DNA from: Noviherbaspirillum pedocola
Lineage (GTDB): Bacteria; Pseudomonadota; Gammaproteobacteria; Burkholderiales; Burkholderiaceae_D
Assembly (NCBI RefSeq): GCF_016632335.1
Contig: NZ_JAEPBG010000019.1
Location: 1 to 64,000, forward strand
Direction of reading: 5' to 3'
Length of the DNA: 64,000 nt
A program made the translations under genes and the position numbers. A model generated the notes under the pieces. That model was not told the origin of the DNA, did not search any database, and saw nothing but the letters and a program-made list of their open reading frames with translations. Positions 48,801 to 58,960 of the stretch are shown here, piece by piece (the first letter of the stretch is position 1; each line of letters opens with the position of its first letter).

Positions 48801-51800
48801 TGTTGGCATCGGTCCTGGCGATGACGTTGCCGTTGGCGTCATAGGCATAGCGGCTGGTGAGCGCCAAGCCATCCGGGTCGACCGTTTCGCTGGTGCGGCG
48901 GCCGAGGTTGTCGTAGCTATAGCGGGTCGTCGTGCCGTTCGGATCGATCACGCTCAATTGCTGGCCACGGCTGCTCCAGCTGAAGCGGGTGGCGAGCGCC
49001 AGACCGGTGGGATCGATGACTTGTTCGAGCAGCTGGCCGAGGCTGTCATAGCGGTATGCCGTGTCGACGCCATTCGCATCGGTGCTGCGGATCATGCGGC
49101 CGAGGGCGTCGTAGGCTGCGCTGGTCTTCAACGCCAGGCCGCCCGGGTCGACGATGCGCGACAACACGCGGTTGGCGGCGTCGTAGCTAAGCACAGTGGG
49201 CACGCCATTGCCATCGACGGTCTCAATCAGGCGGTTCCCGGCGTCATAGCGCTTGGTTGTCTTGGCCAGCGGTGCGGTGGAGTGGATGAGGTTACCGTTG
49301 CGGTCATACGCATAGGTCGTCGTATTGCCATTGCCGTCGGTAACGCTTTGCGTCTGGCCATGGCGGTTCAGCACAGTAGTGACGCTGATGCCTTCGGGCG
49401 TAGTGAGCGTGCTGGAACGCGCGACGTTGTCGTAAGCGATGGTGGTGGTGTTGCCGAGCGCATCGGTGCGGCTGATGATGCGCGACAGCGCGTCGTAGCC
49501 AGTGGCGAACAGCGCGCCGGTGCCATCAACGGTTTGCACGGTGCGGCCCAGACGGTCGTAGCGTTGCTCGCGGATGTTGCCGTTCGGGTCGATCGTGCGG
49601 ACGGCGCGGCCGAAGGCGTCATACTGGTATTGCGAGCCAGCACGCAGGCCAGCGGCATCGCGCGCATCGGACAACAGAAGGCCGCGTCGGTCATAGCGCA
49701 TCGCTTCGACGATGTCGCCATTCTCGGCAGCGACCAGCGTCTTGCCGACCATGCCGCCGAAGGCGTCATAGCGCTGCGTGATGCGTTGACCGAGGGCATC
49801 GGTGACTTCGACCAGGCGGCCGGTACGGTTGTAGCGGTAGCGGGTGCTGCTGTCGCCGCTGACGTTGGCCAGCGAGGCCATGAGCGGCGGTATGTCAGCG
49901 TTGCGATTGCCGTTGATTAGCCCACCCCGCAGCGTGGCGAGCTGCATGCTTGTCAGGCGCATCGCATAGCGCGTTACAAGCAGCTCGCGGCCGAGCGCGT
50001 CGTACTGATGCGCCTGCACTTCACCCGCAGCATTGACCGAATACAGCAGCTGGCCATCGGCGTCGTAATAGAACACGTTGCGGTTGCCGTTTGCGTCCGT
50101 GCGTGACAGGAGCCGGCCGGCCGCGTCGTACTGGTAGCGCATCGCGTGCTGCTGCCAGATCGCTTCCACTTGCGCAGCGTTCGGGTTCGTCAGCTTCGCC
50201 AGCGCCGCATTGCCTTCACCGGACAACTCCGCCAGCAGCCGGCCCTGCAGGTCGTAGCGGCGGGTCTGGATACGCTCTTCCACTGATCCGGCCGCCATCG
50301 TGGTCTTTACCAGACGGCTCATCGGGTCATAGTCGTAGCGGGTGACGGTGCCGCTGATGTCGGTACTGGCGACGAGACGGTCGAGCAGGTCGTAGCTTTG
50401 CGTCTGCACGCCGTCGGCGCTGCTTGGCGCCGGTCTCCAGCTGGAGGCGATGCCGCCGGCGATCAGCGCGGCGCGCTGGGCGTCTGTCAATGCACGGGCG
50501 TGGCGGATGGTGCTGATGCGATTGCCATCGCCGTCGTAGCGATAGCTGGTCAGGTAGTTCTCGCCATCGATCTCGGCCGTCACTTGGCCGCGCGCGTTGT
50601 AGATCCAGTTGGTGAGGATGTCGACGTTGCTGCTGGCAGGGCGCAGTTGCGCCAGCGTGCCGGTGGCGCGCGAGGCGGCGTTCGTCGCGGTGGCATAACG
50701 GATGCCTGCGACCTGCTGGCCGGCGGCGTCATAGCGCCATTCCTGCAGATAGCCTTCGCCGTCGAGCATGCCGCGCAGCAGGCCGTCGTTGTCGTAGAAG
50801 CGGCGGGTGATGTGATCGTCCGTGGAAGAGGCCGGCAGCACGCTCGCCAGCGTCGGCTCGGCGGGCAGTTTCGAGACATCGACCGGTGTCGCATAGGCGG
50901 TCGTGCGAGTGATACGGCCCGCGCCATCGTATTCGGTGCGCACCACGCCGCCTTCGCCATCGACCTCGGCAACGAGGCGGTTCGCGGCATCAAAGAGGCG
51001 CCAGGTCCGCACATCGTCTGCCCGCGCTGACGGGCGCAGGCTTGCCAGCGCCGTGGACGGCAGGATGGCCGATAGCGTGCCCGAGACCGGCGTGGCATAG
51101 CGGATCGTCTGCACCGCCTGGTTGTTGCGGTCGTAGACGTACTCGACGAGGCTGCGGTTGCCATCGATCTCGGCGACAAGGCGGCTGGCATCGTCGTACA
51201 GCATCCAGTGTTCGACGCCGGTCGGGTCGGTGCGGTGACGCAGGCGGCCGTCGGCGTCGTAGTCGTAGGTGGTCGTCGATAGCGCCTGGCCGGCGGCGTC
51301 GGTTTGCATCAGGCTCACCAGCCGGCCGGCGCGGTCAAAGCTGCTGACGCTGCGCAAGCCGTTGGCGGACTGCACGGTGGTGCGGTCGCCGGCGTCGTCG
51401 TAGCTGGTGAGCGTGAGCGTGCCGTAGGCGTCCTTGGCGGTGAGCACGCGGTTCAGACCATCGTAGGCGTAGCTCGTGGTGCCGCCATTGGGTGTGATGA
51501 CTTGCAGTAGCCGGCCGAAGGGGTCGTAGACGTACTGGGTGATGTCGGCTGGGGTGGCGGGCTTGCCGTTGCCCACGCCATTGCCTACGCCATTACCTAC
51601 GCCATTACCTACGCCATTACCCCCTCCGTTACCGACGCCGCCATTGCCATTGCCGACCCCGTTGCCATTGCCAACGCCATTACCCTTGCCGTTCGCATTG
51701 CCGTTGCCATTCCCGTTCCCGACGCTATTGCCGTTGCCGATCGTGCTGCTGATCAGGTTCGGATTGCTGCCGGCGCTGGTGGCGACGTTGGCACTGCCAT

Positions 51801-53433
51801 CGCTCGGCAACACCGGATAGCGCAACTGCTGCTGCAGCTGGCCGCGGAAGTCATAGCGGTTGTCGACGCGCACCACCTGGCCCGGGTCCTGCGCAGCCGC
51901 CCATGCGGCCAGCAGCGCTTCGGTCGGCGCCGCGCCGGTATAGCCGCCGCCGGACACGGCCGCGCCCATGCCCAGCGGTGTGGGCGGCAACTGCTGCGGA
52001 TACGCGATCGGCCAGCCGGCGGTATCGCGATACGCCGCCGCGTAATGCAGCTCGACGATGCGCTGGCCCGTGCTGTTGTAGCGGTACTCGGTAACCCGGC
52101 CTTCGGGGCTGACCACGAAGCGCAGCTGGTTGCGCTGGCCGGCGTCGTGGATGGTGTGCGTGGTCTGCGGCGTGCTTGCCCGGCCAGCGCCCGCGCCATC
52201 CGGATCGGGCACCAGATACACCGTCTCGGTCTGCAACTGGTTCTGGCCGTCGTAGCTGCGCGCGACCACGTTGCCGGCCGCATCCCGCTGCAGCACCTGG
52301 TTGCCATTGGCGTCGTACTCCATCGCGGTGACACCACCCTTGGCATCGGTAATCTGCACCACGTCGCCGCGGACGTTGTAGACGAAGCTCTGCTCTTGCG
52401 AGCCGCCATTGATCGCCGGGCCGGTGATGCGCGTCAACTGGCCCAGCGCATCGTAGTCGTAGCGGGTGATGAGACCGAGCGCGTCGGTGACGGTGGTGCG
52501 GCGGTTTGCCGTGTCATAGGCAAAGCGCAGCGTCTCGCCCAGCGCATTGGTGACGCTGGCCACGCGGATGTCGTTGCCGGCGCCGATGTAGGTGATGGCC
52601 AGGCTGCTGCCATCGCTCTCGCGCACTGCGGTGATGCGGTCGCTGGGGCCGTCGTATTCGTAGCGGGTGACATACATGCGGCCGTCGCTCGTTCTTCCAT
52701 CCTCCGGCGACAGGTCGACTGTCACCGATGCCAATCTCCGGAAGCTGTCATAACCATAGCGCACGCGCACGGTCTGCGCATTGCCGTTGGCATCGATGGT
52801 GACGGTGCGCACCTGCGCCAGTAGCCGGTTGCTGTAGTCGTAGTAGACGCCTTCGCCGGAACGGTTGATGGCCGACTGCACCTGACCATCCTTGTTGTAC
52901 AGGAAGCGGATCGCATTACCATCGCTGTCCTGACGCAGCACGAGCTGCCATTCGTTCTGATAGCGGGCGTAGTACTCGGTCAGCCCGGTATCGCCATCGG
53001 TCCAGACCAGCTGGTTGTTGATGTACCGGATGGTGTCGTAAGCGCCGGCGCCGTCGGTGCTGATGTAGGCGGCGCGGTTGGCGTCGAAGCTGTAGAGGTC
53101 TTCACCGCCGTCGGCATCCTTTCTGACCACGCTGCTGTTGGCCTTGCCGATGCCGCCGGTGGACGTGAGCCTGGGTGGCTGCAGACCGGGCAGGCGGAAA
53201 TCACCGGCGAGATGTTCCTGGCTGTTGTAGGTGCGCAGGCTGTCGATCCACAGGCCCGGGCCGGCGAGGGCGTCATCACGGTTCTGGAGGACGAGGTTGC
53301 CATTGCTGACATTGACATAGGCGCGGTCGGTGCCGCGGCCGACGCTGGCATTGCCGGCATTGCTGCGCGCGCCGAGCGTGGCAAGGGAAGTGAGGTTCAG
53401 GCCAAGGCTGTTGCCGGCGACGAGTGCGACCAT
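39841..53433 (-). CDS. Giant YD/RHS-repeat protein with LysM domain and ParB-like C-terminal toxin
   Basis: A 4,530-residue protein starting [20 protein letters not shown] at 53433 with aggagcg upstream; the frame is open farther but without a ribosome-binding site. N-terminal non-repeat region ~1-170, then dozens of YD repeats (forms such as [11 protein letters not shown]). A Gly-Asn-Val tract lies at ~564-623. A non-YD, beta-rich insert (~2,715-3,045) carries repeated sandwich-like units. After the last YD repeats come a LysM domain (~3,721-3,770, [18 protein letters not shown]), a hydrophobic segment (~3,801-3,828) and glycine-rich helices. The AT-richer C-terminal domain (~4,430-4,530; [45 protein letters not shown]) resembles ParB/sulfiredoxin-fold nuclease toxins. 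No signal peptide, PAAR domain or VgrG neighbour is seen, and no DPxG core-ending motif was noticed. Confidence 0.88.
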   Translation of the reverse strand: MVALVAGNSLGLNLTSLATLGARSNAGNASVGRGTDRAYVNVSNGNLVLQNRDDALAGPGLWIDSLRTYNSQEHLAGDFRLPGLQPPRLTSTGGIGKANSSVVRKDADGGEDLYSFDANRAAYISTDGAGAYDTIRYINNQLVWTDGDTGLTEYYARYQNEWQLVLRQDSDGNAIRFLYNKDGQVQSAINRSGEGVYYDYSNRLLAQVRTVTIDANGNAQTVRVRYGYDSFRRLASVTVDLSPEDGRTSDGRMYVTRYEYDGPSDRITAVRESDGSSLAITYIGAGNDIRVASVTNALGETLRFAYDTANRRTTVTDALGLITRYDYDALGQLTRITGPAINGGSQEQSFVYNVRGDVVQITDAKGGVTAMEYDANGNQVLQRDAAGNVVARSYDGQNQLQTETVYLVPDPDGAGAGRASTPQTTHTIHDAGQRNQLRFVVSPEGRVTEYRYNSTGQRIVELHYAAAYRDTAGWPIAYPQQLPPTPLGMGAAVSGGGYTGAAPTEALLAAWAAAQDPGQVVRVDNRYDFRGQLQQQLRYPVLPSDGSANVATSAGSNPNLISSTIGNGNSVGNGNGNGNANGKGNGVGNGNGVGNGNGGVGNGGGNGVGNGVGNGVGNGVGNGKPATPADITQYVYDPFGRLLQVITPNGGTTSYAYDGLNRVLTAKDAYGTLTLTSYDDAGDRTTVQSANGLRSVSSFDRAGRLVSLMQTDAAGQALSTTTYDYDADGRLRHRTDPTGVEHWMLYDDASRLVAEIDGNRSLVEYVYDRNNQAVQTIRYATPVSGTLSAILPSTALASLRPSARADDVRTWRLFDAANRLVAEVDGEGGVVRTEYDGAGRITRTTAYATPVDVSKLPAEPTLASVLPASSTDDHITRRFYDNDGLLRGMLDGEGYLQEWRYDAAGQQVAGIRYATATNAASRATGTLAQLRPASSNVDILTNWIYNARGQVTAEIDGENYLTSYRYDGDGNRISTIRHARALTDAQRAALIAGGIASSWRPAPSSADGVQTQSYDLLDRLVASTDISGTVTRYDYDPMSRLVKTTMAAGSVEERIQTRRYDLQGRLLAELSGEGNAALAKLTNPNAAQVEAIWQQHAMRYQYDAAGRLLSRTDANGNRNVFYYDADGQLLYSVNAAGEVQAHQYDALGRELLVTRYAMRLTSMQLATLRGGLINGNRNADIPPLMASLANVSGDSSTRYRYNRTGRLVEVTDALGQRITQRYDAFGGMVGKTLVAAENGDIVEAMRYDRRGLLLSDARDAAGLRAGSQYQYDAFGRAVRTIDPNGNIREQRYDRLGRTVQTVDGTGALFATGYDALSRIISRTDALGNTTTIAYDNVARSSTLTTPEGISVTTVLNRHGQTQSVTDGNGNTTTYAYDRNGNLIHSTAPLAKTTKRYDAGNRLIETVDGNGVPTVLSYDAANRVLSRIVDPGGLALKTSAAYDALGRMIRSTDANGVDTAYRYDSLGQLLEQVIDPTGLALATRFSWSSRGQQLSVIDPNGTTTRYSYDNLGRRTSETVDPDGLALTSRYAYDANGNVIARTDANNHTSRYAYDAENRLIASVDPTGGVTVTSHDANGRVIKTTAHATPISLAGLPLAASASDIASRLRPGTSDATTMRVYDRDGRLSFTVDGIGAVIAYRFDGNGNVTERRAYAKPIDLASWQPGTAPTVQADDARDARLRTWYDAANRAIATVDGVGALTVQRFDANGNLLARTAYAAPVDTNLAATPRALAEAMTGLTSSVADRSDSYRFDAANRVTLHVDGIGAVTRYQYDANGNLLRSIAHATALQPGQNPNDVTDSAADRITDQAYDAANRLTWQTDALGGATYWQRDADGNVLRTTRYAQPLAAPTPQSAPLSAGALQALVQANVLSDRTSLYAYDAANRQTWAIDAEGAVTAMRYDGIGQRIATTRYAQALGMAELTAIDDNRDASNTSRATTIARLTQADPAQDRSTRTVFDAANRVVANIDAQGYVTLNGYDALGRLLRRDSLARPIEVSALSVTADALAAALRRAPDADHVDTYTVDAAGRTVSHTDALGNTESWNYDALGNKTAYRNALGALWTYDVDAAGRTIRETSPQVMLAGLRTNPDGSLAVDVAQSGYAAIVTALRYDALGNLVARTEAQGRPEQRTTRYSYDALGRQIRTDFPEVGVYDVASDNLDVNGRTGLAARTERNQALYSETRYDALGNAVSGRDVGGAVSYKTYDRLGRLEYEVDALGQVTGYARNAFGDVTGLMRYAIAIDVPTTVNSDNVRAALRQTADDRGLQQDYDRAGRLVRTEQSAIDAFDSSAPKGQQSFHAGAVTTQRYNAFGEAIETAQLKNPLSNAWLVSHAWYDGNGRQIAMRDAAGYLTTQAWDAWGNLVARTEYAEAQVDAVVAPPTPRTSADDRTTVYAYDRANRKTSETRVNIEVTDAGTGITQRRDVSITYGFDAVGNQTRVTDALGASTFTYYDALGYIRAVAAPARDSRGAALIPLTEFRRDAYGNVLAQQDYANGAGAANERSYVAAAPSGDDRVTLNSYDSHGHQVQTQDAMGFGHYQSFDARGNLVKRWQRVTSSDGITTRTLWQAYRFDALGRQTNALTPLDDGGVIDSGTRYNAFGEVTGQGTDGRWETYFDRDGAGRVWRTNDRDGVERIALYDLQVNVTAEISSDGRASLVIGKPLDAITAANTRRIDNRYDALGHLINRLDTARDASPLQDDGAGGLMWATAAGPERLRYRTIDSSEWIDALISNSGDGPDRQSHVDLQQLTPGDYAYELMQQDANGTMARLTGQLHISAGQAAKSIDANGVPRIPNVSAQVGSIGGRMSNDDAAAWLVFPDPGKNYTAQFQYRAVATAGNAPGAWIPLPLVARGEGRLSIDRRSIGEGRYDYQLLLTRSGEAAPSRTIAGTVTLGGYVATERKVMAVNADGSIPGAVPAKLLRMPLPPAGVKAALYVRTVNADDGNVGEWTELPTNEEVLGVDAQSQLLGYQKANLESLAFGSYQTDLVWQRNGVTIAETLGDLAIGGDNNDASGPGSGTVRYTDRNSDYAPAYTIAATPPRIDISSNQWMRPEIRQTVDRWGNVLAINDARSLAWITTARYNADNAIIERTAPAVRLANGETVAPSTRYQYDALGRQVGTTDANGNRNRWLFDAAGQMRIELHADGGIVAHDYDAFGNEISQRDALGYVTSHVYDRLNRRLDTRVNGAPVQAISYDEAGRVTAASNGAGDTTAYRYDLRGNVVEVIQPTGQRTRYAYDAHNRQTAITDALNRTATWTYDDFGQLLGHTDIGGATYAYRYDAARQLIEQRNSRGQYRLYGYDAAGLQIRIEDVATGKLTEYRVDALGNHLSERTTQNGEVLQNNQLRYDSNGRLTEVTDTAAGLVRIAIGYDANGNRRRIATDIEAAGANQRSVGWYAYDAMNRQTIVNAIDAQGTLDRQGHRIVYDLNGNRVSDTWYGKTLLDAPSAPADSHGNSFDFGMLRSLFELGDGETTATYAYDAQNRLITAWRDGKRVESRQYDAAGRLVYQSGGDIDEDTVKQLNAATPEVDRIAERANRYTWDGNGRLVYQQVLHLDGGRDYDLDYDEHHGNGYDAVGNVLRYQVHGYSEDGYTNTYRNNYRQFEGDVITDTYGRSTVNDPGASHRQYDVNGDLIGITDDAEGANNRSYLNDAQGRALLVRQNGRTLRQLIVNGEVLGRYGSGVNPYDAKDDDNHPQFATIQDLNFTYQVVNATHPGSAPGGYVVAAGDTLQSIAKQQYGDAAYWYRIAMANGLDAGSTLAVGRKLDIPSLTGTTYNKADSFRPYDPSTVIGDTAPTLPPPDDGCGILQILVIVVAVVVTIYTAGAVASALNVVGTTAGGTSLASIGTAALSGGGLAGAGGVVVSGAVGFASAVVGGVVGSIVSQGLAVALGIQKDINWSGVALSGLSAGITSGIGASGLIPGQTLVPTVARAMVANAVTQGIGVATGLQDHFSWTNVAAAGIGAGVSYGVGAALGMHAPDYANASFGEQLVKGTIRGFAAGAAASLARGGRVTVQQVAMDAFGNALGESFARMERSDSRQMAGDQASPAQSAAPTSGGSRAALTDAQRQAMALGYGPLTPEAATYVVGANANGPRPIAGNTTSADLSEQQAKTTSPSDPTPASYTARRGEGPLAIAAQLSPGNAYAAMAYLAATGQIEFNSAANRWMTYAGQTYTADMANLSDDQLASLDAMGRKAVSTEGAIDMQRAKAALASEQYREQSRFSSQSMGAPNQSVQSVTSAVQMVERPTYDALGNVTGTEYVPVDNTPTMGYGEQMRNALVATGQIAVGGLKGIVNGVPEMIVTAGKGWAYLGALAGEASGILSSGATDRSIAALESRTGRVFEYGNGLQAMGGIAGDILSPGAYAKGAELGVAGLRALGPTADAMLYAYMQRTGLLANVVPDARTAANVRPSYLTPEDFAELPRTGMIDPRTIRYSQDSAAANFKPPYGTVDDFIQSLRRGEIDLASIDPIRIVERNGKIFTLDNRRLYSFEQAGIEIPYKKLDAFPKRELFKFTTANDGTSIVIRKGK
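51564..51742 (-). repeat. Gly-Asn(-Val) low-complexity tract inside the RHS gene
   Basis: About 60 codons encode almost only Gly, Asn and Val (units GNGVGN). Near-perfect tandem copies of ccattacctacg occur at about 51582-51623. The tract interrupts the YD repeats around residues 564-623. It is a plausible flexible linker and a slippage hotspot. Confidence 0.9.
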
Positions 53434-54077
53434 GTTCGCTCCTGTGTGCGAAGAAGACACGACTGGGGGAAAACAACAAGCCGGCATCGCCGGGGGGAAG
53501 CGGGGGCCTGGGGTCGCCAGGCGGGGACGCATGACAAATGGTGCAAACGCTGAACGCACACCCGATCGTCATATGGTCAGCGGCAGAGAGTTACGCACGC
53601 TGAAGTCCTTAAGAGTTACATCCGGGATTTGCGTAAAGGAATTAAGCGGTTAGGGAGAATTAGTGGGCGGTAGGGGAACGGCATTCGCTGTCGACCCGCG
53701 GCCGCAATCCATGGCCTTGAAGTTTTCATAGGGGGAAAGGCAAACTCAACGCCGTATTGGTACGTTCTGCAAACGCACGCTATTTTTTCCAAGCCTGTCT
53801 GTTTCCAGGCAGTCGGCCGCTTCCTGCGCTGAAGTAGCATGTCGGCGCTGAAGCGCTGTCCTTCTTCGTCTGCGCAGCTTTTCCTGTCCATGCGTCCGAG
53901 ATGCCGCATGTTCCTGACGAGCGATCCCTGCAGCGTTGATCGATTACCGCTTACACTGCGGCTGCACATGCGGCGTCAGGCGCGCCGCGTCAGCGCGAGG
54001 CTGATGCGCTCACGCCATCGCGATATCGCTGCTGCGAACATTCCCGAATCCTTGTTGAACCACCGAGAAGAACCACC
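53434..54077. other. Long intergenic region between the RHS gene and ghrA
   Basis: This 644-bp gap separates the divergent RHS gene and ghrA-like gene and must hold both promoters. No gene, tRNA, direct repeat or integrase is visible. About 53590-53770 is AT-richer (ttaagagttacatccgg, gtaaaggaattaagcgg), consistent with the island boundary or RHS promoter. No -35/-10 pair with proper spacing stood out. Confidence 0.5.
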
Positions 54078-55007
54078 ATGGAGATACTGTTTCACGCCAC
54101 CGGCGGCAAGCCCGAGCCCTGGGTCGCCGATCTGCAGGCCTTGCTGCCCGAAGCGCGGGTGCGCGCCTGGACCGAGGGCGACGATGCCCCGGCCGATTAC
54201 GCCGTGGTCTGGCAACCGCCGCGCGCGATGCTGGAAAAGCGCGCCGATCTGAAAGCCATCTTCAACCTCGGCGCCGGCGTCGACGGCATCCTGGCGCTGG
54301 CCGATGCATTGCCGGCGCAGGTGCCGGTGGTGCGCCTGGACGATGCCGGCATGGGCCTGCAGATGGCCGAATACGTCAGCCACGCGGTGCTGCATTATTT
54401 CCGTCGCTTCGACGCCTTCGCGCAATCGCAGCGGGAAGGCCGCTGGCGCTTCATCAAGCCGCATGACCGGCGCGAATTCTCCGTCGGCATCCTTGGTCTG
54501 GGCGTGCTCGGCAACCGCGTCGCGCATGCGCTGCAGGAATTCGAATTTCCGCTGCACGGCTGGAGCCGCAGCGCCAAACAGGTGGAAGGCATCGTCTGCC
54601 ATGCCGGCGAGGCCGGGCTGGATGCCTTCCTGCGGGCGTCGAAGGTGCTGATTTGCCTGCTGCCGCTGACCGAGGAAACCCGCGGCATCCTGAACCGCTC
54701 TACGCTGGAAAAGCTGCCGCAGGGCGCTTATCTGATCAATGTCGCGCGCGGCGGCCATCTGGTGGAGGAAGATCTGCTGGCGCTGGTGCAGTCTGGCCAT
54801 ATCGCCGGCGCCACGCTGGATGTGTTCCGGCAGGAACCGCTGCCGGCCGAGCATCCGTTCTGGAGCGAGCCGCGCATTACGATCACGCCGCATGTGGCCG
54901 CGGCCACGCTGCGCGGCGACAGCGTGCGCCAGATCGCCGGCAAGATCCGTCAATTGCAGCGCGGCGAAGCCATTGCCGGCGTTGTCGACCGCACGAAAGG
55001 ATACTGA
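54078..55007 (+). CDS. ghrA: Glyoxylate/hydroxypyruvate reductase A-like 2-hydroxyacid dehydrogenase
   Basis: A 309-residue D-isomer 2-hydroxyacid dehydrogenase with the GhrA-type N terminus (MEILFHATGGKPEPWVADLQ), the NAD(P)-binding GILGLGVLGNRVAHALQ, GWSRSAKQVEGI, INVARGGHLVEEDLLALV and the catalytic histidine in ITITPHVAAATLRGD. It reduces glyoxylate or hydroxypyruvate to glycolate or glycerate. It lies one base before liuE, so they are probably co-transcribed, with agaagaacc as weak ribosome-binding site. Confidence 0.9.
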   Translation: MEILFHATGGKPEPWVADLQALLPEARVRAWTEGDDAPADYAVVWQPPRAMLEKRADLKAIFNLGAGVDGILALADALPAQVPVVRLDDAGMGLQMAEYVSHAVLHYFRRFDAFAQSQREGRWRFIKPHDRREFSVGILGLGVLGNRVAHALQEFEFPLHGWSRSAKQVEGIVCHAGEAGLDAFLRASKVLICLLPLTEETRGILNRSTLEKLPQGAYLINVARGGHLVEEDLLALVQSGHIAGATLDVFRQEPLPAEHPFWSEPRITITPHVAAATLRGDSVRQIAGKIRQLQRGEAIAGVVDRTKGY

Positions 55008-55008
55008 G

Positions 55009-55923
55009 ATGAACCATGCCACTCTGCCGCAACGCGTGAAGATCGTCGAAGTCGGTCCGCGCGACGGCCTGCAGAATGAGAAGCAGACCATTCCGGCCGA
55101 GGTGAAGATCCGGCTGGTCGACATGCTGTCCGACGCCGGCTTTCCGAATATCGAGGCGGCGTCCTTCGTGTCGCCGAAATGGGTGCCGCAGATGGCGACC
55201 TCGGCCGAAGTCATGGCCGGCATCACGCGCCGTCCCGGTACGGTGTATTCGGCGCTGGCGCCGAACATGAAAGGTTTCGATGCGGCGCTGGCTGCGGGCG
55301 TGGACGAGGTCGTGATTTTCGGCGCGGCCTCGGAAGCCTTCTCGCAGAAGAACATCAATTGCTCGATCGCGGAATCAATCGAGCGCTTTCGCGACGTGGC
55401 CGAGGCGACCAAGCGCCATGGCCTGAAGCTGCGCGCGGCAGTGAGCTGCGCGCTTGGCTGCCCTTACCAGGGCGAGGTGCCGGTCGCAGCGGTGCGCGAT
55501 GTGGTGGCGCGGCTGCGCGCGCTCGGCTGCGACGAAATCGACATCGCCGACACCATCGGCGTGGCCACGCCGCGCAAGGTGTATGCGGCGATGGAAGCGG
55601 CGATGCGCGAGTTCCCGGTCGAAGGCTTGTCCGGCCATTTTCATGACACCTATGGCCAGGCGGTGGCGAACATCTATGCGGCGCTGGAAGTCGGTATCTC
55701 GATCTTTCATTCCTCGGTCGCGGGCCTGGGCGGCTGCCCGTATGCGAAGGGCGCGACCGGCAATGTCGCCACCGAGGACGTGCTGTACCTGATGCAGGGC
55801 CTGGGCATCGAGACCGGCATCAATCTGGACAAGGTAGTCGATGCCGGCCAGTTCATCGCCGGCCATCTCGGCCGTCCGGCCAGCCGCGCCGGCAATGCCA
55901 TCGCGGCCAAGCGTGGCGCATGA
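55009..55923 (+). CDS. liuE: Hydroxymethylglutaryl-CoA lyase
   Basis: A 304-residue HMG-CoA lyase of the DRE-TIM family: VKIVEVGPRDGLQNEKQTIP, EAASFVSPKWVPQMA, metal-binding FHDTYGQAVANIYAALE, and the signature SSVAGLGGCPYAKGATGNVATED with the catalytic cysteine. It cleaves HMG-CoA to acetoacetate and acetyl-CoA, the final step of the liu pathway whose other genes lie at 19-37 kb. ATG 55009 with gaaagga upstream is used; it overlaps the DUF1289 gene by 4 bp. Confidence 0.95.
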   Translation: MNHATLPQRVKIVEVGPRDGLQNEKQTIPAEVKIRLVDMLSDAGFPNIEAASFVSPKWVPQMATSAEVMAGITRRPGTVYSALAPNMKGFDAALAAGVDEVVIFGAASEAFSQKNINCSIAESIERFRDVAEATKRHGLKLRAAVSCALGCPYQGEVPVAAVRDVVARLRALGCDEIDIADTIGVATPRKVYAAMEAAMREFPVEGLSGHFHDTYGQAVANIYAALEVGISIFHSSVAGLGGCPYAKGATGNVATEDVLYLMQGLGIETGINLDKVVDAGQFIAGHLGRPASRAGNAIAAKRGA

Positions 55924-56135
55924 CGCGCTACGACCCCACCTCGCCCGGCCCGGTGCCTTCGCCCTGCATCGGCATTTGCCGCATGGAGGAGGGCACCGGC
56001 TTATGCAGCGGCTGCCTGCGCACCATCGATGAAATCGCCTGCTGGGGCGGCGCGTCGGAGGCGGTCAAGCGCGAAGTCTGGCGTGAGATCCGGCGGCGGG
56101 AGGCGGCGCAAAGCTCCGGGGCGACACGCCGATGA
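55920..56135 (+). CDS. DUF1289-domain protein
   Basis: A 71-residue protein with the DUF1289 signature SPCIGICRMEEGTGLCSGCLRTIDEIACW: two CxxxC/CxxC-like cysteine pairs that probably bind a metal or cluster, followed by a basic helix (VKREVWREIRRREAA). The function is not established. It overlaps liuE and the following MBL gene by 4 bp each, indicating an operon. Confidence 0.88.
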   Translation: MTRYDPTSPGPVPSPCIGICRMEEGTGLCSGCLRTIDEIACWGGASEAVKREVWREIRRREAAQSSGATRR

Positions 56136-57037
56136 CGCTACCGGCATCGATGCGCCTTTTCGAGCGCGGCTGGCTGTCGGCCAACAACATCCTGTTTCTC
56201 GGCAGGGAGGAAACGGCACTGGTCGACAGCGGTTATGTCAGCCATGCGCCGCAGACGCTGGCACTGGTCGGGCATGGACTGGGCGGGCGGCGGCTGGATC
56301 TGCTGATCAACACCCATCTGCATTCCGACCACTGCGGCGGCAATGCGGCGCTGCAGGCGGCCCATGCTTGCCGCACGCTGATACCGGCCGCCGAAGCGGC
56401 GAGCGTGCGCGCCTGGGACGAGGAGGCGCTTTCGTATCGCGCCACCGGCCAGCAATGTCCGCGTTTCGGTTTCGATGGAATCCTGGGCGATGGCGATGTG
56501 CTGCGGCTCGGCGATCTCGACTGGCGGGTGCTCGCTGCTCCCGGCCATGATCCGCATGCGCTGCTGCTCTGGTGCGACGCGCAAGGGATCCTGCTTTCGG
56601 CAGATGCGCTGTGGGAGAACGGGTTTGGCGTGATCTTTCCGGAGCTGGAGGGGGAGTCGGGGTTCAAGGAGGCACGCGCCACGCTGGAGCTGATCGCCGG
56701 GTTGGATGCGCGCCTGGTGATCCCAGGTCACGGCGCCGCTTTCACCGATGTGCGCGCCGCGCTGGAGCGGGCGCGGCGGCGGCTGGACTTCCTCGAAGCC
56801 GATCCGGTGCGCAATGCACAGAACGGCGTGAAGGTGCTGGTGAAATTCCGGTTGCTGGAGCGAAGGCGGGTGGAGTTGTCCGAACTTCGGCAGTGGGTGC
56901 GCGAGGTGCCGCTGCTGGTGACATCGAATCGGCGGTGTCTGCAGATGGAGGACGATGCGCTGGCGGACTGGATTGCGTCACAGTTGGTGCGGGCTGGCGT
57001 GGCGGCGATTGAGGATGGGATGCTGGTGGATCAATGA
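56132..57037 (+). CDS. MBL-fold metallo-hydrolase
   Basis: A 301-residue metallo-beta-lactamase-fold protein with the metal motif NTHLHSDHCGGNAAL, LAAPGHDPHALLLW, LSADALWENGFGVIF and a late VIPGHGAAFTDV. The C-terminal ~80 residues form a helical domain (NGVKVLVKFRLLERRRVELSEL) like LACTB2-type or RNase Z-type accessory domains. The substrate is unknown. It overlaps the DUF1289 gene by 4 bp and ends the liuE transcript. It is not closely similar to the MBL protein at 18213-19277. Confidence 0.88.
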   Translation: MTLPASMRLFERGWLSANNILFLGREETALVDSGYVSHAPQTLALVGHGLGGRRLDLLINTHLHSDHCGGNAALQAAHACRTLIPAAEAASVRAWDEEALSYRATGQQCPRFGFDGILGDGDVLRLGDLDWRVLAAPGHDPHALLLWCDAQGILLSADALWENGFGVIFPELEGESGFKEARATLELIAGLDARLVIPGHGAAFTDVRAALERARRRLDFLEADPVRNAQNGVKVLVKFRLLERRRVELSELRQWVREVPLLVTSNRRCLQMEDDALADWIASQLVRAGVAAIEDGMLVDQ

Positions 57038-57222
57038 TGCAAAGCGTGGCACGAAGCGATATTTTTATGGGAAGTTGCAATGAAATGCCGCATGTTGGGC
57101 AATTTCCACAACAACCGTGCATGCCGGATAACAATTGATTTATAGTCATTCAGTTTTGCTTTCCGGTAACCCTAGAATGCGAGGCCAGCAAAAAGACTGG
57201 TAATCACTTCGAGGGATGAATC

Positions 57223-57804
57223 ATGAAAGTAAACAAGCAGTTGGCAGCATTGGCAGTGGCTTTGTCGGCGGTTTCTGGAGCAGCGGTTGCAGCAGGAAAT
57301 GATAGTGGCGCGTATCTGGGCGGCGGTGTGGGTTATTCATATCATGCCGGTGAATGTCCAGCAGGAACTGACTGCTCTCGGTCGGATGCCGGTTTCAAGA
57401 TTTTCGGGGGATACCAGTTCAACCCGTATGTTGCTCTGGAGGCTGGTTATATCGATCTGGGTAAAGCCAAGGCCTCGAATTCCCACGGCGAGCTTTCCGC
57501 AGCGACGACCTCTTTCACGACAGCTGTCCTTGGCATGGTTCCACTTGGCACGCAAGCTTCGTTGTTCGGCAAGCTTGGCATGCATTGGTCCAAGACAAAG
57601 ATATCAGGAAGCGCAGGCAAGCTTTCCGATGATTACACTGACAATCACAACGGCTTCCTGGCCGGCATCGGTGGCCAATACAATTTCACGCCAAACTTCG
57701 TCGGACGCGTGGAATATGAGTGGCTGAACAAGGCGGACAAGGCAGCCGATGTCTGGGACGGCGATGTTCATTTGGTCAGCGCCAGCCTGATTTACAAGTT
57801 CTAA
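57223..57804 (+). CDS. OmpA-like outer-membrane beta-barrel protein
   Basis: A 193-residue protein with a Sec signal peptide (KQLAALAVALSAVSGAAVAAG) and amphipathic beta strands typical of an eight-stranded OmpA/OmpW-like barrel: GAYLGGGVGYSYHA, AGFKIFGGYQFNPYVALEAGYIDLG, GFLAGIGGQYNFTPNFVGRVEYEW, VHLVSASLIYKF. It ends in phenylalanine, as outer-membrane proteins do. Two cysteines (in ECPAGTDCSRS) may form a disulfide in an outer loop. There is no C-terminal peptidoglycan-binding domain. It is monocistronic, AT-richer than its neighbours, with gaggg before the ATG. Confidence 0.88.
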   Translation: MKVNKQLAALAVALSAVSGAAVAAGNDSGAYLGGGVGYSYHAGECPAGTDCSRSDAGFKIFGGYQFNPYVALEAGYIDLGKAKASNSHGELSAATTSFTTAVLGMVPLGTQASLFGKLGMHWSKTKISGSAGKLSDDYTDNHNGFLAGIGGQYNFTPNFVGRVEYEWLNKADKAADVWDGDVHLVSASLIYKF

Positions 57805-57905
57805 AATCCGTTCAAATCCTCATCCCGCTTCACCATTGACCGGCGATGCCGGTCCATCTTCCCCAAGCAGCCCCAAATCCCCGCACGACCGTTCTTTTTC
57901 TCGCC

Positions 57906-57911
57906 TATAAT
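57906..57911 (+). promoter_or_regulatory. Candidate -10 element for the nitronate monooxygenase-like gene
   Basis: A consensus tataat lies 68 bp before the start codon in cgcctataatcag. No convincing -35 hexamer is seen 16-18 bp upstream, so support is partial. Confidence 0.35.
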
Positions 57912-57978
57912 CAGCGCGGCCAGCCGTTAAACGCCCGGCAATTCTCCCGATATCCCCGTTCATCCACTTGAGGTCGCC

Positions 57979-58947
57979 ATGGCATTGCCCGCCGCGCTGC
58001 AGCAGCTTCGTCTTCCCGTCATTGCTTCGCCGTTGTTCATTGCCAGCGGCCCCGAGCTCGTCACCGCGCAGTGCCGGGCCGGCATCGTCGGCTCGTTTCC
58101 GGCCTTGAATGCCCGGCCGGCGGAACTGCTCGACACCTGGCTCACGCAAATCCAGGCCGACCTGGCCGAACACAAGAAAGCCAACCCGGACGCCATCATC
58201 GGTCCGATCGCGGTGAACCAGATCGTGCATCAGTCCAACGACCGCCTGGCGCACGACGTCGAAGTCTGCGTGAAGCATGAAGTTCCGATCATCATTTCCT
58301 CGCTGCGCGCGCCGCCGAAGGAAATGCTCGATGCGATCCACAGCTATGGCGGCATCGTGCTGCATGACGTGATTTCAATCCGCCATGCGCAGAAGGCGCT
58401 GGAAGCCGGCGTCGATGGCCTGATCGCGGTCGCGGCCGGCGCCGGTGGTCATGCGGGTACGCTGTCGCCGTTTGCGCTCATCGGTGAAATCCGCAAGTTC
58501 TTCTCCGGGCCGATTGCGCTGTCCGGTTCCATCGCCACCGGCGACGCCGTCCTGGCCGCGCAGGCCATGGGCGCCGATTTCGCCTATATCGGCTCGCGCT
58601 GGCTGGCAACGCAGGAATCGAATGTCAGCGAGGCCTATCGTCAAAGCATCGTGGAATCCACGGCCGCCGACATTGTCTATACCAATCTGTTCACCGGAGT
58701 GCACGGCAACTACCTGAAGAAGTCCATCGTCGCCGCCGGGCTCGATCCGGACAATCTGCCCGAAGCCGACAAGTCGAAGATGAACTTCGGCTCCGGCGGC
58801 AGTGCGCGCGCCAAGGCCTGGCGCGACATCTGGGGCGCCGGTCAGGGCGTGGGCCTGATGCACGATGTGCCGACGGTCGAGGAAGTCGTGCGCCGGCTCG
58901 AAGAGGAATACCTTGCTGCGCGTCGCCGCCTGGCGCTGGATCGATAA
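57979..58947 (+). CDS. NAD(P)H-dependent flavin oxidoreductase (nitronate monooxygenase family)
   Basis: A 322-residue FMN TIM-barrel enzyme. The N-terminal PVIASPLFIASGPELVTAQ, the FMN loop AVAAGAGGHAGTLSPFALI, ALSGSIATGDAVLAAQAMGADFAYIGSRW and a final GAGQGVG segment are typical of the 2-nitropropane dioxygenase/nitronate monooxygenase group. The true substrate cannot be inferred; many members are quinone reductases. A DUF1330 gene follows after 13 bp, so the two form an operon. Confidence 0.9.
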   Translation: MALPAALQQLRLPVIASPLFIASGPELVTAQCRAGIVGSFPALNARPAELLDTWLTQIQADLAEHKKANPDAIIGPIAVNQIVHQSNDRLAHDVEVCVKHEVPIIISSLRAPPKEMLDAIHSYGGIVLHDVISIRHAQKALEAGVDGLIAVAAGAGGHAGTLSPFALIGEIRKFFSGPIALSGSIATGDAVLAAQAMGADFAYIGSRWLATQESNVSEAYRQSIVESTAADIVYTNLFTGVHGNYLKKSIVAAGLDPDNLPEADKSKMNFGSGGSARAKAWRDIWGAGQGVGLMHDVPTVEEVVRRLEEEYLAARRRLALDR

Positions 58948-58960
58948 CGAAGGAGAAGAG

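Noticed and set aside
53434-54077. Attachment sites or an integrase marking the island end.
   Set aside because: No integrase, tRNA end or matching direct repeat could be found by eye on either side of the RHS region.
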